Part shown: positions 9,364 through 18,163 of the stretch, piece by piece
Layout of the letters: every line of letters starts with the position of its first letter
How positions within the stretch are numbered: the first letter of the stretch is position 1
Notes under the pieces: model-generated
Told to the model about the DNA's origin: nothing
Database searches by the model: none
Seen by the model: only the letters and a program-made list of their open reading frames with translations
Made by a program: the position numbers and the translations under genes
Source of the DNA: Methanosarcina siciliae T4/M
GTDB taxonomy: Archaea > Halobacteriota > Methanosarcinia > Methanosarcinales > Methanosarcinaceae
NCBI RefSeq assembly: GCF_000970085.1
Contig: NZ_CP009506.1
Span: forward strand, 1,612,001 to 1,676,000
Direction: 5' to 3'
DNA: 64,000 bases

Positions 9364-10797
9364 ATGAAAAAGTTTTCTTTGCTAACAATTTTGCTGCTGT
9401 TTTCAGCGTTCATATGCCTGGGGGCCGGAACAGCCTTAGGTTCTACAGGGGACATAACGTCTTCATCCCTGGAAGTCAATTTAACCAATCAGAACCCGGA
9501 CACTGCTCGCCCCGGAGAAACTGTTGAGCTTACCGTTAGCGTGCAGAATGTGGGAACAAAGGATGCAAAAGATATTACTGTCACCGTCGATCCGGAATAT
9601 CCTTTCTCAAAAATTTCCAGCGAAGCTCTTGAAAAAGAGATCTCCTATCTGAATGCACGGCAAGATGATGATGAGGGAGGTGTCCTTAAATTCAAGCTCC
9701 TGGTAGATTCCAATGCCTCTGCAGGTACGTATCCCGTGGACATTACAACTACCTATAAAACCGGATCAGGATCTTCGGCAACCACATACACCACCACAAA
9801 AACTGTCTACATCGATGTAAGAGGGAAAGAATACGCTCAGATCGTGACCATAGATAAGGCAAACATCGACATCGCAAAAGAAGAAACACTTGAGTTCATC
9901 GTAACGAATACCGGAACATCCCCTCTGAAAAACATGGTGATATCCTGGACAGACCCTGACGGCGTGGTCCTGCCGGTATATTCGGACAACACCAAGTACA
10001 TCAAGTACCTGGATGCAGGAGAGTCCGTAACCGTTACTTATTCCGTAATGGCAGATGTCAATGCGGATCCCGGACTTTATACTCTGGACATAACCCTTAC
10101 CCTTGAAGACTATGACTCAAATGAACAAACTATCAATACTACAGCAGGAGTGTTCGTAGGTGGTGAAACCGACTTTGACGTTTCCTTCTCGGAAAGTGAT
10201 GAGGGAGAAATTTCGCTTTCGGTTGCAAACGTAGGTAATAACATTGCTTATTCAGTGAAAGTCTCGGTTCCGGACCAGGAAAATTACAAGGTATCGGGGA
10301 GTTCCTCAACAATTGTAGGAAATCTTGAGAAAGGAGACTATACAATCACTACCTTTGACGTTGCGAGCACACAGGGTGCCTTAGGAGCTGAAGGTAGTAC
10401 AGATGGACCGGGTACTGCAAAAGCAAGTACTGAAGGAGAAAATTTAACCGTTGCCTCCGTGGAAAACAATCCCCTGTTAGTCCAGATTGAATATACGGAT
10501 GCAAAAGGAGAGAGAATAACCGTCGATAAGGAGGTAGAACTTGAGATTACCGGCGGAACCATGGGTCCACAGACGGGAGGACCTGGCAATAGCGGTGGCA
10601 TCACTTCGTACCTGCCCTATATAGCGGTAATAATACTTGCGGGCGGAGCATTCGTGTACCGGAAGAAAATACAGGAAAAGATAAGGGAAAGAAAAGAGAA
10701 AAAACCCGGGAACAAGAAACCTGAAGGCAACAGAATAACTGCGGGTAGTAAAAAGCCTGAAGAGCAGAAATACGTCCATGAGACGTCAAAAGACTGA
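9364..10797 (+). CDS. COG1361-type exported protein of the ABC operon
   Basis: The 477-residue protein has a signal peptide (1-26) and several immunoglobulin-like CARDB/NEW3 domains (about 35-170, 160-270 and 265-400: TARPGETVELTVSVQNVGTKDA, then similar 'VTNTGTSPLKN' units). A Gly/Pro linker, one C-terminal transmembrane helix (about 415-432) and a very basic Lys/Glu tail of about 45 residues follow. The bulk is therefore outside the membrane, like S-layer-associated COG1361 proteins. Its Shine-Dalgarno GAGGAA overlaps the end of the ATPase gene, so translation is probably coupled. It is likely the extracytoplasmic partner of the ABC system; its ligand is unknown. Confidence 0.85.
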   Translation: MKKFSLLTILLLFSAFICLGAGTALGSTGDITSSSLEVNLTNQNPDTARPGETVELTVSVQNVGTKDAKDITVTVDPEYPFSKISSEALEKEISYLNARQDDDEGGVLKFKLLVDSNASAGTYPVDITTTYKTGSGSSATTYTTTKTVYIDVRGKEYAQIVTIDKANIDIAKEETLEFIVTNTGTSPLKNMVISWTDPDGVVLPVYSDNTKYIKYLDAGESVTVTYSVMADVNADPGLYTLDITLTLEDYDSNEQTINTTAGVFVGGETDFDVSFSESDEGEISLSVANVGNNIAYSVKVSVPDQENYKVSGSSSTIVGNLEKGDYTITTFDVASTQGALGAEGSTDGPGTAKASTEGENLTVASVENNPLLVQIEYTDAKGERITVDKEVELEITGGTMGPQTGGPGNSGGITSYLPYIAVIILAGGAFVYRKKIQEKIRERKEKKPGNKKPEGNRITAGSKKPEEQKYVHETSKD

Positions 10798-10832
10798 AAG
10801 ATCAACATCCACAGAAAACGGAAGGATGCAAG

Positions 10833-12068
10833 ATGAGAAATTCAACCTACCTGAAAATGGGCCTTAACATGCTCCTGCACAGTAAACTCAGGAGCTGGCT
10901 GACCATTATCGGGATAGTTATCGGGATCGGGTCTGTTGTTGGCATCCTCTCCCTTGGGGATGCTATGGAGGAGCAGGTGCAGAGCAGACTTGCCGAAATG
11001 GACCTGACTCTAATAACCATTTCCCCCGGATATACCAGAGCATCGTCAAACATGCCCGGCCCCGGGGGTGGAGGAGGCACGACAACGGATGTCGAATTAA
11101 CCGATGATGATATCACGGCGCTTCAAGGTCTGGACGGAATCGAATATATAGCCGGGCAGATTTCCGGCAGTGAACCGGTGATTTATGCAGGGGAAAATGC
11201 TACTATGACAATCACAGGAGTGGATCCCCAGGTCTGGCAATATATGACCACGCTTGAAACGCAATCAGGAAGGTTGCTCGAACCGTCTGACAAATATGTA
11301 GCAGTAATAGGAAGCGGTGTTGCCACTGAGACTTATGACCAGGAAATTGGAATCAATCAGGTAATAACAATCAACGGAAAATCGGTGCGAGTTGTCGGTA
11401 TCCTTACAGAAGAGGGGCGGGGTGACAGAAGCATTTACATGCCAATCGATGCGGCAGTAAACATAATTGACGATGCGGAAGACGATGTCTTCGATACTAT
11501 CACGGTAAAAGCCAAGAGTGAAGACCTGGTAGACGGGCTGATGGAAGATATTGAGGACAAGCTCATGATCTCAAGGCATATTATTCAGGAAGATGACCGG
11601 GACTTTTCCGTAAGCGCTTCAAAGTCTATGGCTGAGTCCGTTACCGAGATGACGAGTTCGATGACCCTCTTCCTGGGAGCTATTGCAGCCGTTTCCCTCC
11701 TTGTAGGAGCCGTGGGGATTGCAAACACCATGTTTACTTCAGTCCTGGAAAAGACAAAGGAGATAGGGACTATGAAAGCCATTGGAGCGAAAAACAGGGA
11801 TATCCTCATGATTTTCATCTTTAACTCTGCAATGGTAGGTTTTGTTGGCGGTGTACTTGGAGTAATCCTGGGAGCTTTTGTTTCAACTCTATTCCCTTAC
11901 CTGGGCATGACCATGATGGGTGGGGGGAGTGATTCAGGTTTATATCTTTCCCCTGACCTGATGGCTTTCGGGCTGATCCTTGCAATCGTAATAGGTGTGG
12001 GTTCAGGAGTAGTCCCGGCTTACAGGGCATCGAAACTAAAGCCGGTAGACGCATTGAGGTACGAATAA
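10833..12068 (+). CDS. ABC transporter permease (MacB/FtsX type)
   Basis: The 411-residue protein has the MacB permease layout: an N-terminal transmembrane helix (about 20-42, TIIGIVIGIGSVVGILSLGDAM), a large extracytoplasmic MacB_PCD domain (about 45-270) with a poly-Gly loop near residues 71-80, then an FtsX domain with three transmembrane helices (about 280-305, 325-350, 372-395) and the terminal PVDALRYE motif typical of the family. GGAAGGA lies 8 nt before the ATG. It is the last gene of the ATPase-exported protein-permease operon. The system probably exports or senses an envelope compound or peptide; the substrate cannot be read from sequence. Confidence 0.95.
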   Translation: MRNSTYLKMGLNMLLHSKLRSWLTIIGIVIGIGSVVGILSLGDAMEEQVQSRLAEMDLTLITISPGYTRASSNMPGPGGGGGTTTDVELTDDDITALQGLDGIEYIAGQISGSEPVIYAGENATMTITGVDPQVWQYMTTLETQSGRLLEPSDKYVAVIGSGVATETYDQEIGINQVITINGKSVRVVGILTEEGRGDRSIYMPIDAAVNIIDDAEDDVFDTITVKAKSEDLVDGLMEDIEDKLMISRHIIQEDDRDFSVSASKSMAESVTEMTSSMTLFLGAIAAVSLLVGAVGIANTMFTSVLEKTKEIGTMKAIGAKNRDILMIFIFNSAMVGFVGGVLGVILGAFVSTLFPYLGMTMMGGGSDSGLYLSPDLMAFGLILAIVIGVGSGVVPAYRASKLKPVDALRYE

Positions 12069-12107
12069 GCGGAAAAAGAGAATTAAGCTTGAAGAAAATT
12101 TTTAAAT

Positions 12108-12125
12108 GAAAGGGTCAACCCTTTC
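12108..12125. promoter_or_regulatory. Perfect inverted repeat gaaagggt-ca-accctttc
   Basis: Two 8-base arms are separated by two bases, 40 bp after the permease stop and 40 bp before the regulator start at 12165. A TATA-like cttaatattttg follows directly. It could be the operator for the regulator's own promoter or the terminator of the ABC operon. Confidence 0.5.
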
Positions 12126-12164
12126 TTAATATTTTGTCAAGGATAAAACCGAGAGTAGGATAAA

Positions 12165-13001
12165 ATGAATCTTATTGACCTGGTAGCTCTCTCTGAAAAA
12201 AGGAGAGATATACTCCTATTTATAGAAAAGAAACAGGGAAGTTTTGAGGAAATTGAAAGTTCGCTTGACATAAGTTCAGGCTCTTTAAGGTACCACCTCA
12301 AAAAACTGCTAGATTTCGGGCTTCTTGAGGAAGAAAACGGGGAATACAGGTTGTCGGAAATAGCAATGCCGATAATTTGGAATATAAAAGGACTGCTGGA
12401 TTCTCTGGCTTTCTTTGAAGAAAACATTGAGTACTGGAATCAACACGACCTAACCCCTGTACCCGATTTTTTGTTGCGAAGGCTTGAAGAGCTGGGCAGG
12501 TCTGAACTGATAAAATCAAATGCGGAGTATTTATTCGAAATTCCTCCGGAAATTCTGGAAAATTTAAGGGCTTCAGAGGAAATTTCGGTTTTTTGCTCCT
12601 GTTTGCATCCGGAAATCCCACTCATTTATTCCGAATTTACGGAAAAAGGCTTAAAGTTCTCTTTATGTGTGACAGAACCGGTGGCTGAAAGATTGTTCAA
12701 TCAATTCCCGGTTGAAACAAAAAAGTTTCAGGAAGCCAAAAACACTGAACTGTTTGTTTGCAGTGAGGATATAAATTTGCCTATCTTTGTAGTGACAGAC
12801 CGGTTCATAGCAATGGAATTTTTCCTGCTTAGCGGAAAACGGAGCAAGCAGTTTATCACTTTTTCCGAAACCGGAGCTTTGAACTGGGGAAGAGAATTGC
12901 ATCTACATTATACGGAAGTTTCTAAAAAAATGGAAATTGCTGACCATATTGAAACTTCCAATCATATTGAAACTGAAAACCAGAAAACTGTGAAAACCTG
13001 A
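12165..13001 (+). CDS. FilR1-type (DUF1724) winged-helix regulator
   Basis: The 278-residue protein has an N-terminal winged helix (about 1-75: RRDILLFIEKKQGSFEEIESSLDISSGSLRYHLKKLLDFGLL). A DUF1724/FilR1 ligand-sensing domain follows (about 120-255, with LRASEEISVFCSCLHPEI, LPIFVVTDRFIAMEFFLL and GALNWGRELHLHY). This family is common in methanogens and binds small ligands in its C-terminal domain. The last 25 residues contain a short HIET repeat. It lies downstream of the MacB-like operon on the same strand, so it plausibly regulates that operon or itself through the palindrome at 12108-12125. Confidence 0.88.
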   Translation: MNLIDLVALSEKRRDILLFIEKKQGSFEEIESSLDISSGSLRYHLKKLLDFGLLEEENGEYRLSEIAMPIIWNIKGLLDSLAFFEENIEYWNQHDLTPVPDFLLRRLEELGRSELIKSNAEYLFEIPPEILENLRASEEISVFCSCLHPEIPLIYSEFTEKGLKFSLCVTEPVAERLFNQFPVETKKFQEAKNTELFVCSEDINLPIFVVTDRFIAMEFFLLSGKRSKQFITFSETGALNWGRELHLHYTEVSKKMEIADHIETSNHIETENQKTVKT

Positions 13002-13070
13002 AATCCACAGAGAGAAATCCACAGAGAGAAATCCACAGAGAGAAACTCAAAGAGAGAAACTCAAAGAGAG
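13001..13070. repeat. 14-bp tandem repeat, 5 copies
   Basis: Three copies of aaatccacagagag are followed by two copies of the related aaactcaaagagag, starting at the stop codon of the FilR1-type regulator and ending about 85 bp before the transglutaminase-like gene. Perfectly phased, purine-rich. Confidence 0.9.
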
Positions 13071-13155
13071 AAAAACTAAGTTTTGAATGAAGAAAATATA
13101 ACCAAATCAATATCAGGAGATTGAAAAGAGAGAAAACAGGATGGTAGGTAACAGA

Positions 13156-14256
13156 ATGAAAAAAATTAATATAGTTTTACTGGCTGCCTTCATACTGGCA
13201 GGATCGGTCTGTGCCTGCGAAAGCCTGGATGCAGGAAATTTCGGAATCAATCGGGAAAATGTTGACGGTTTCTATGAGGCTGCTTCCAGCAATGTTCCCC
13301 CCAATAAGGCCGTTGCATGTGGTATTACTTCTTACTGTTCATCCGTTGCGAGCCGGATTTCGGGAAGCCGGTATTTCAACCTGATGGATATTATTGAAAC
13401 TACGGGTAATACTGTCGGAATCTATAACTGGAAATTCGACCTGCCTTCCAGGGGAGCAGATATGATACAAAATAGGCAGCCTATGGTGCAAAATAACCAG
13501 CTGGCTTTCAGCAGGGACAGATCTGAGCAGTTGCCTCCCGGCATGAGCAGAGAAGATCCTGTAAGAAGGGGAATCCCGGACAGAGAGGAATTGAATAATT
13601 TCATGCAGGAACAGCAACTACAAAGTACGGATGTAACCTCGAACTATCAGATGTATGTTACTCCGGACGCTGAGGCTGTAGAATCTTATCTTGAAGAAAA
13701 CGACCTTGACGATAAATATGATATTTATGAAGCTGCTCTCTCCTGGACCTGGGTCTCGGACGAAACCCTGAATAATGAAGAGGAACAGTGGCTCACTCCA
13801 ACTGAGTTTCTTGAAGAGACACCTGATTATTCCAGCAACCCGGTGTATGGAGAGCCTGCCAGCGACTGTGAGGAACAGGCAAATACCCTTGCTTCCCTTC
13901 TGATAGCTTCAGGAGAATACAATGAGAGCACGGTGAGGGTTGCCATAGGAAAAGTCGATTTCGGAGATGTCAGTGGCGGGCACGCCTGGGTAGAGGTTTA
14001 CGAGGACGGAGAATGGCTCCCCCTGGATGCTACTGACGGCCCTTACTATGATGACGACAGTTCAGAACTGATACCTGCAGATTCTTCGGATATCGACTAT
14101 GACCAGTATAGGGACTGCACGTACCCGGCTGTGGAAGTCTGGTACTACTACAATAACGAGTATTTCATAGATTTGGATACGCAACTTGAAAATGCGCCGG
14201 TGTCCTGGAACAACATTCCAGAAAGCTATCAAAAAATGAAATCGGGTCGGTTCTAA
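13156..14256 (+). CDS. Exported transglutaminase-like protein
   Basis: The protein has a signal peptide or lipobox-like start (MKKINIVLLAAFILAGSVCAC) and a C-terminal transglutaminase-like domain. A Cys-His-Asp triad is visible: Cys in ASDCEEQANTLASLL, His in GGHAWVEVY and Asp in LPLDATDGP (C243, H281 and D296 if counted from an upstream ATG at 13141). The start at 13156 is preferred because TAGGTA precedes it and the signal peptide then begins cleanly. The fold could cleave or crosslink peptides or act on glycans outside the cell. Residues 40-190 are Gln/Asp-rich and unrecognised. It is convergent with the kinase at 14288. Confidence 0.85.
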   Translation: MKKINIVLLAAFILAGSVCACESLDAGNFGINRENVDGFYEAASSNVPPNKAVACGITSYCSSVASRISGSRYFNLMDIIETTGNTVGIYNWKFDLPSRGADMIQNRQPMVQNNQLAFSRDRSEQLPPGMSREDPVRRGIPDREELNNFMQEQQLQSTDVTSNYQMYVTPDAEAVESYLEENDLDDKYDIYEAALSWTWVSDETLNNEEEQWLTPTEFLEETPDYSSNPVYGEPASDCEEQANTLASLLIASGEYNESTVRVAIGKVDFGDVSGGHAWVEVYEDGEWLPLDATDGPYYDDDSSELIPADSSDIDYDQYRDCTYPAVEVWYYYNNEYFIDLDTQLENAPVSWNNIPESYQKMKSGRF

Positions 14257-14287
14257 TATTTCCGACCTCTCTTTTTTAATTCGGGAG

Positions 14288-16423
14288 TTATTCGTTCCTG
14301 CCTGGAAGGGGAATAGAAAAGCCAAAGATACTTCCTCTTCCGGCCTCACTTTCAAACCAGACAGTGCCCCCATGGAGTTGCACAATTTTTTTTACAAGGG
14401 CAAGCCCTAGTCCGGTTCCCTGATACTTTTTCGAAGAGGAGGAGTCTATCTGGCTGAAAGGCTTGAAGAGCTTTTCATGGTCGGCAGCTGCAATTCCTAT
14501 TCCATCATCAGCTACGGTTATTTTCAAAAAACTGTCCATTTGTGCTGCTTTAACCCTTATGCTCCCGTTTTCACTTGAAAATTTGATTGCATTAGTCACC
14601 AGGTTGGTGAGAACCTGCAGGATCCTTTCCTTGTCAGCATAAATTCGAGGGAGGTTGCTTTCAATCTCAAGTTCTATTTTTAGTCCTTTGCTGGTGGCAA
14701 ATGGAAAGGTCATGTCCCGAACTTCAGCAAAAACTTCGGCCATCCAGAAAGCGCTGTAATGCAGTTCAAAGCTCCCGGCTTCTACTTTGGAAAGGTCAAG
14801 GATTTCATTAATCAGGTTCAACAGGTGTTTTCCACTATTTGAAATATTTCCGACATATCTGGTCTGTTTTGGATTAAGTTCCCCATACACTTTTTCATAC
14901 AGAAGGTCGGAGAAGCCTATAATTGAGTTGAGCGGGGTCCTCAGTTCGTGGCTCATATTAGCCAGGAATGCGCTTTTCGCGCGGTTTGCAACTTCAGCTT
15001 CCTGTTTTGCGCGGAAGAGTTCGATTTCATAATTCTTTCGTTCCGTTATCTCCACACCGGTTTCAAGAACCGCAATTCTATTTCCGATCTCGTCACATAC
15101 AGGTTTTGACCTGATAAGCCAGGTTTTTCCTTCAGAAGAGGTGAGTTCATGGTCCTCACAATCGGGGGCCGGAAGATTCCGAGATTTAGGGATATTGTCC
15201 GTATCCGGAGCTTCAGGGCTATCCGCTGCCGGAGATTCGGCTCCATCCATTAAAAGATCCTTATTGTTGAGGGCAGCTCTGTTTGCCCAGAGAATTTTAA
15301 AGTTCGGATCCCTGAGCACCACCATTTCTTCAAGGGAATCAAGAATAAACTTTTTTTCATACTCTCTGGCCTTAAGCTCCTGTTCAGCAAGCCTGATGCT
15401 GGAAAGCATTTCGTTGATACCTTTCGAAAGCCTGTGAATCTCATCTTCTCCTTCCACTTCAAGGCGTTTTGAAATATCTTTTTCTCTTTTTACATTTTCA
15501 AGAAAACCATCAATGGTGATGAGCCTTGATACCAGAAGACTGTCCAGGCTGAATTTGGTTGCGGTTCCTATAACCAGCCCGCTGAGTAGCAGGAAAACGT
15601 AAATATAACCCAGGGTATTTTTACCCTGTGCATAGAGGTCACGGGGATAATCAGCTCTCATGAGAGCTACGGGCTCTCCTGTTGTATTTCTCAGCATAAA
15701 ATACCCGGCTACCCTATCACTTCCAAGGATTTTAACAGCGCTCCCATCATTGCTGGCAGCTTCGTCAAATACTTCTTGAAAGTCAGAGGGCATTTCCTCA
15801 TTTATGGTGTAAAAAGATAAGGAAGTCTGGGTACGTTCCTCAAGAGAAGATATGTAGAAGTTGTCAATATATTTTCCAAGAATCAGGGTTCCCGCAGAAG
15901 GGTCTTCTCCGAAACTTGTAAGAATTGGGCGGGCAACGATAAGCATCGGCCCTTCATCAAGCAGGATGATTCCCTGTATTTGATCCGTATTTTCCCGGGT
16001 TGTGAGAGTTCCACTGTCAATTTGCTTCAGAAGCCCTTCAGGAACCGGAACATTTGTCATGTTTACCAGATCCACAGACATCGGATAGACAAGGACCCCG
16101 GATTTGTTTATAAAAAGCATAACGTTGAGGTCCAGATCGTAAAGAGTACTGTCATCCAGGTTTGACTCTATGTATTCAGGGCTTAAGGTATCTACAAATT
16201 TATATGTATCATCCCAGAAACCCCAATCTCTGGCGGTTCTGTCTATAGACAAAGCTTCCCAGGCAATTGCCTGTTCTATTTTTTCGGTATTTTTGATGGT
16301 GTCCCGGGTTTCAAGGTCGTAATAACTCGATAACAGGATTGTATGGGCTGCAATTATTAAAAGCACAGTTAACAAAGCAAACATTGTGAAAATAACTATC
16401 AATAGTTTTTTACTTACATCCAT
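14288..16423 (-). CDS. CHASE4 hybrid-free sensor histidine kinase 1
   Basis: This is a membrane sensor kinase of about 711 residues. The first transmembrane helix is at about 6-28. A CHASE4 sensor outside carries the diagnostic WGFWDDTYKFVD...YIESNL, and a second helix lies near 270-290. HAMP, a PAS domain (around 365-465), HisKA with FLANMSHELRTPLNSIIGF (phospho-acceptor His about 492) and a HATPase domain with N box TNAIKF, DDGIGI and GTGLGLALVKKI follow. The start at 16423 (MDVSKKLL) has GGTGA 7 nt upstream; an upstream ATG at 16468 lacks one. No receiver domain or response regulator lies nearby. It is a close paralogue of the kinase at 18164. Confidence 0.92.
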   Translation of the reverse strand: MDVSKKLLIVIFTMFALLTVLLIIAAHTILLSSYYDLETRDTIKNTEKIEQAIAWEALSIDRTARDWGFWDDTYKFVDTLSPEYIESNLDDSTLYDLDLNVMLFINKSGVLVYPMSVDLVNMTNVPVPEGLLKQIDSGTLTTRENTDQIQGIILLDEGPMLIVARPILTSFGEDPSAGTLILGKYIDNFYISSLEERTQTSLSFYTINEEMPSDFQEVFDEAASNDGSAVKILGSDRVAGYFMLRNTTGEPVALMRADYPRDLYAQGKNTLGYIYVFLLLSGLVIGTATKFSLDSLLVSRLITIDGFLENVKREKDISKRLEVEGEDEIHRLSKGINEMLSSIRLAEQELKAREYEKKFILDSLEEMVVLRDPNFKILWANRAALNNKDLLMDGAESPAADSPEAPDTDNIPKSRNLPAPDCEDHELTSSEGKTWLIRSKPVCDEIGNRIAVLETGVEITERKNYEIELFRAKQEAEVANRAKSAFLANMSHELRTPLNSIIGFSDLLYEKVYGELNPKQTRYVGNISNSGKHLLNLINEILDLSKVEAGSFELHYSAFWMAEVFAEVRDMTFPFATSKGLKIELEIESNLPRIYADKERILQVLTNLVTNAIKFSSENGSIRVKAAQMDSFLKITVADDGIGIAAADHEKLFKPFSQIDSSSSKKYQGTGLGLALVKKIVQLHGGTVWFESEAGRGSIFGFSIPLPGRNE

Positions 16424-16485
16424 ACATATCACCAACATGTTGCCGGAAGTGAAACCACATACATGCAACTGGGTAGCGCAATATT

Positions 16486-16500
16486 TTGTACCCTGTACAA
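16486..16500. promoter_or_regulatory. Palindrome ttgtac-cct-gtacaa in the kinase 1 leader
   Basis: A perfect 6+6 inverted repeat lies about 63 bp upstream of the kinase 1 start, between the start and the TATA box at 16541-16550. It is a candidate operator or leader hairpin. Confidence 0.45.
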
Positions 16501-16540
16501 GTTAAAATGCAGCTATCTGTATAAAAAATGAAGTGAAAAA

Positions 16541-16550
16541 ATATATAAAG
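16541..16550 (-). promoter_or_regulatory. TATA box for kinase 1
   Basis: On the minus strand CTTTATATAT lies about 120 bp upstream of the ATG at 16423. It predicts transcription from about 16516 and a leader of about 90 nt that would contain the 16486-16500 palindrome. Confidence 0.5.
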
Positions 16551-17322
16551 ATTGCTAACTAGAGCATAAATTCCTCTAGAATTCGTGCCGATAATCGGGA
16601 CCGGAACATTTCTGGAACTGAACCCGGGTAACTTAAAACCAATTCTCTTTATCTTGTGTTCGGATAGCAGGGTTAATTTCTGATTTTGAAAAAAGGTTTC
16701 GAAATCTTACGTTCTTAAGGATAAAATTGCTTTTGAGATGAGCTTACTGGTATCTCTTTTATCATTCCGGAAATAAACTGTGTTTTTATCTTCTCCAGAC
16801 CGATTAAGAAGATCTTCATTTTTAGGTTTAAATTATAATTTGAGGATAATTTTCTGCCCTGACTTCACAATTTCATAAAAATAGACGAATATCGAAATCA
16901 AACCATGAGATTTTGAGAAAAATCAGGATTCGGGGCAGGTTCCGGAAATGCATTCTTTTTCTGGGCCAGATAAGATAATAAAAACAGCATACTTCTGCTT
17001 GAAAAGTCCGAATAATAGTAACAATAAACCTGTGTAAACTGGCACTAAAAATATGTATTTTTCCATTATTTTACAACCCTAAATGTCCTGTTCAAGCGCT
17101 ACTTCCAGCTTAAACCATAAAAAATTTTAGTTAGCCTGGTAAATTTTTTATACCTAATTCCTTTTTCAAGAGCAGAAAATCTAATAACATTTTTCTTTGT
17201 AAGTCAAACCCCTTTATTTTATTTTTTAAACCTGTAAAAAAAGCTTCTTGATGCATACATGTAAATATAACTTATAAAAAATATAACCAATAACCCAGTT
17301 TTACATATTTGAGGTTTTTAGA
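16551..17322. other. Divergent intergenic gap
   Basis: Nothing gene-like in about 770 bp between divergent genes. A TATA-like CTTATAAAAAATAT at 17271-17284 fits the promoter of the plus-strand gene at 17323. The remainder is AT-rich without visible repeats. Confidence 0.5.
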
Positions 17323-18054
17323 TTGATTTTCAGGAAAATACCTATGTACATGTACGAGAACTTCCATAAGATGTTTAGTGGAAGTAACCAGAATACTTTT
17401 AATGTTTGCAAGGCATGTGGGGGGGCTTGCGAGCACAATAAAATAGGAACCCTACTCCCTGGTGAAAAAGAATATATGGCAAAAAAAATTGGTATAAGCG
17501 TTTCAGAATTCAAGCTCAGGTACCTGGATGTTTTGGAAATGGACGACGGAACTCTTGTTCACGTCTTAAAACTTGGGGAATTATGTCCTTTTCTGAATGA
17601 AGAAACCGGAGAATGCGAATGCAGTGATTTTAAACCTATAATCTGTAAAATCTACCCTGTTGTTTTTACGGTTGAGGCTGGAAAAGTGAATTTCACGATA
17701 GACAATTGGTGCCAGTTATCAAAAAATAAAGCTTGCAGGACCTATTTTGAATCTGCGATTCCCCTTTTGGCCCGGTTCCCTATCCCGATTGAATGGTTCT
17801 GTCATGTAGTAAGTTATGATGACCTTTATTTTGATTATGAACGGTTAAGAAAATCCAGAACGGGAAAAAGTCCGCACGCCGTTTTTACTCTGGCAGAACT
17901 TTTAAGCCTCCAGAAAGATTGCGTTGAAACGTATCAGGTAGAAATAGATCAGATTGAAACATTTAGGGTAGAAGGAAAGTTAGAAATGTACAGGATAAAA
18001 ACAGCAGGTTCCGATATTGATTTCAGTAGGAAAATCGAGAAACCTACCTTTTGA
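17323..18054 (+). CDS. YkgJ-like cysteine-cluster protein
   Basis: The 243-residue protein begins at TTG 17323 (GAGGT 8 nt upstream) or at ATG 17344. It has the CxxCxGxC-type cluster CKACGGACE near residue 30, then CPFLNEETGECECSDFKPIICKIYP near 87-112, and later single cysteines (CQLSKNKAC). This matches the Fe-S or zinc-binding YkgJ/UPF0153 group, whose members bind a metal cluster through these cysteines; no reaction is established. The tail (residues 200-243) is charged and unrelated. It is divergent from kinase 1 and convergent with kinase 2. Confidence 0.75.
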   Translation: MIFRKIPMYMYENFHKMFSGSNQNTFNVCKACGGACEHNKIGTLLPGEKEYMAKKIGISVSEFKLRYLDVLEMDDGTLVHVLKLGELCPFLNEETGECECSDFKPIICKIYPVVFTVEAGKVNFTIDNWCQLSKNKACRTYFESAIPLLARFPIPIEWFCHVVSYDDLYFDYERLRKSRTGKSPHAVFTLAELLSLQKDCVETYQVEIDQIETFRVEGKLEMYRIKTAGSDIDFSRKIEKPTF

Positions 18055-18163
18055 CCTGGACTGGAGAATCTATAGCTTAAAGACGAAACTGCATACCGGG
18101 GATTTTCAAGCAGTTGCCGGGATTTTATCTATTCTTTTTAAGTTTCCCTGAAAATTCAGGATA

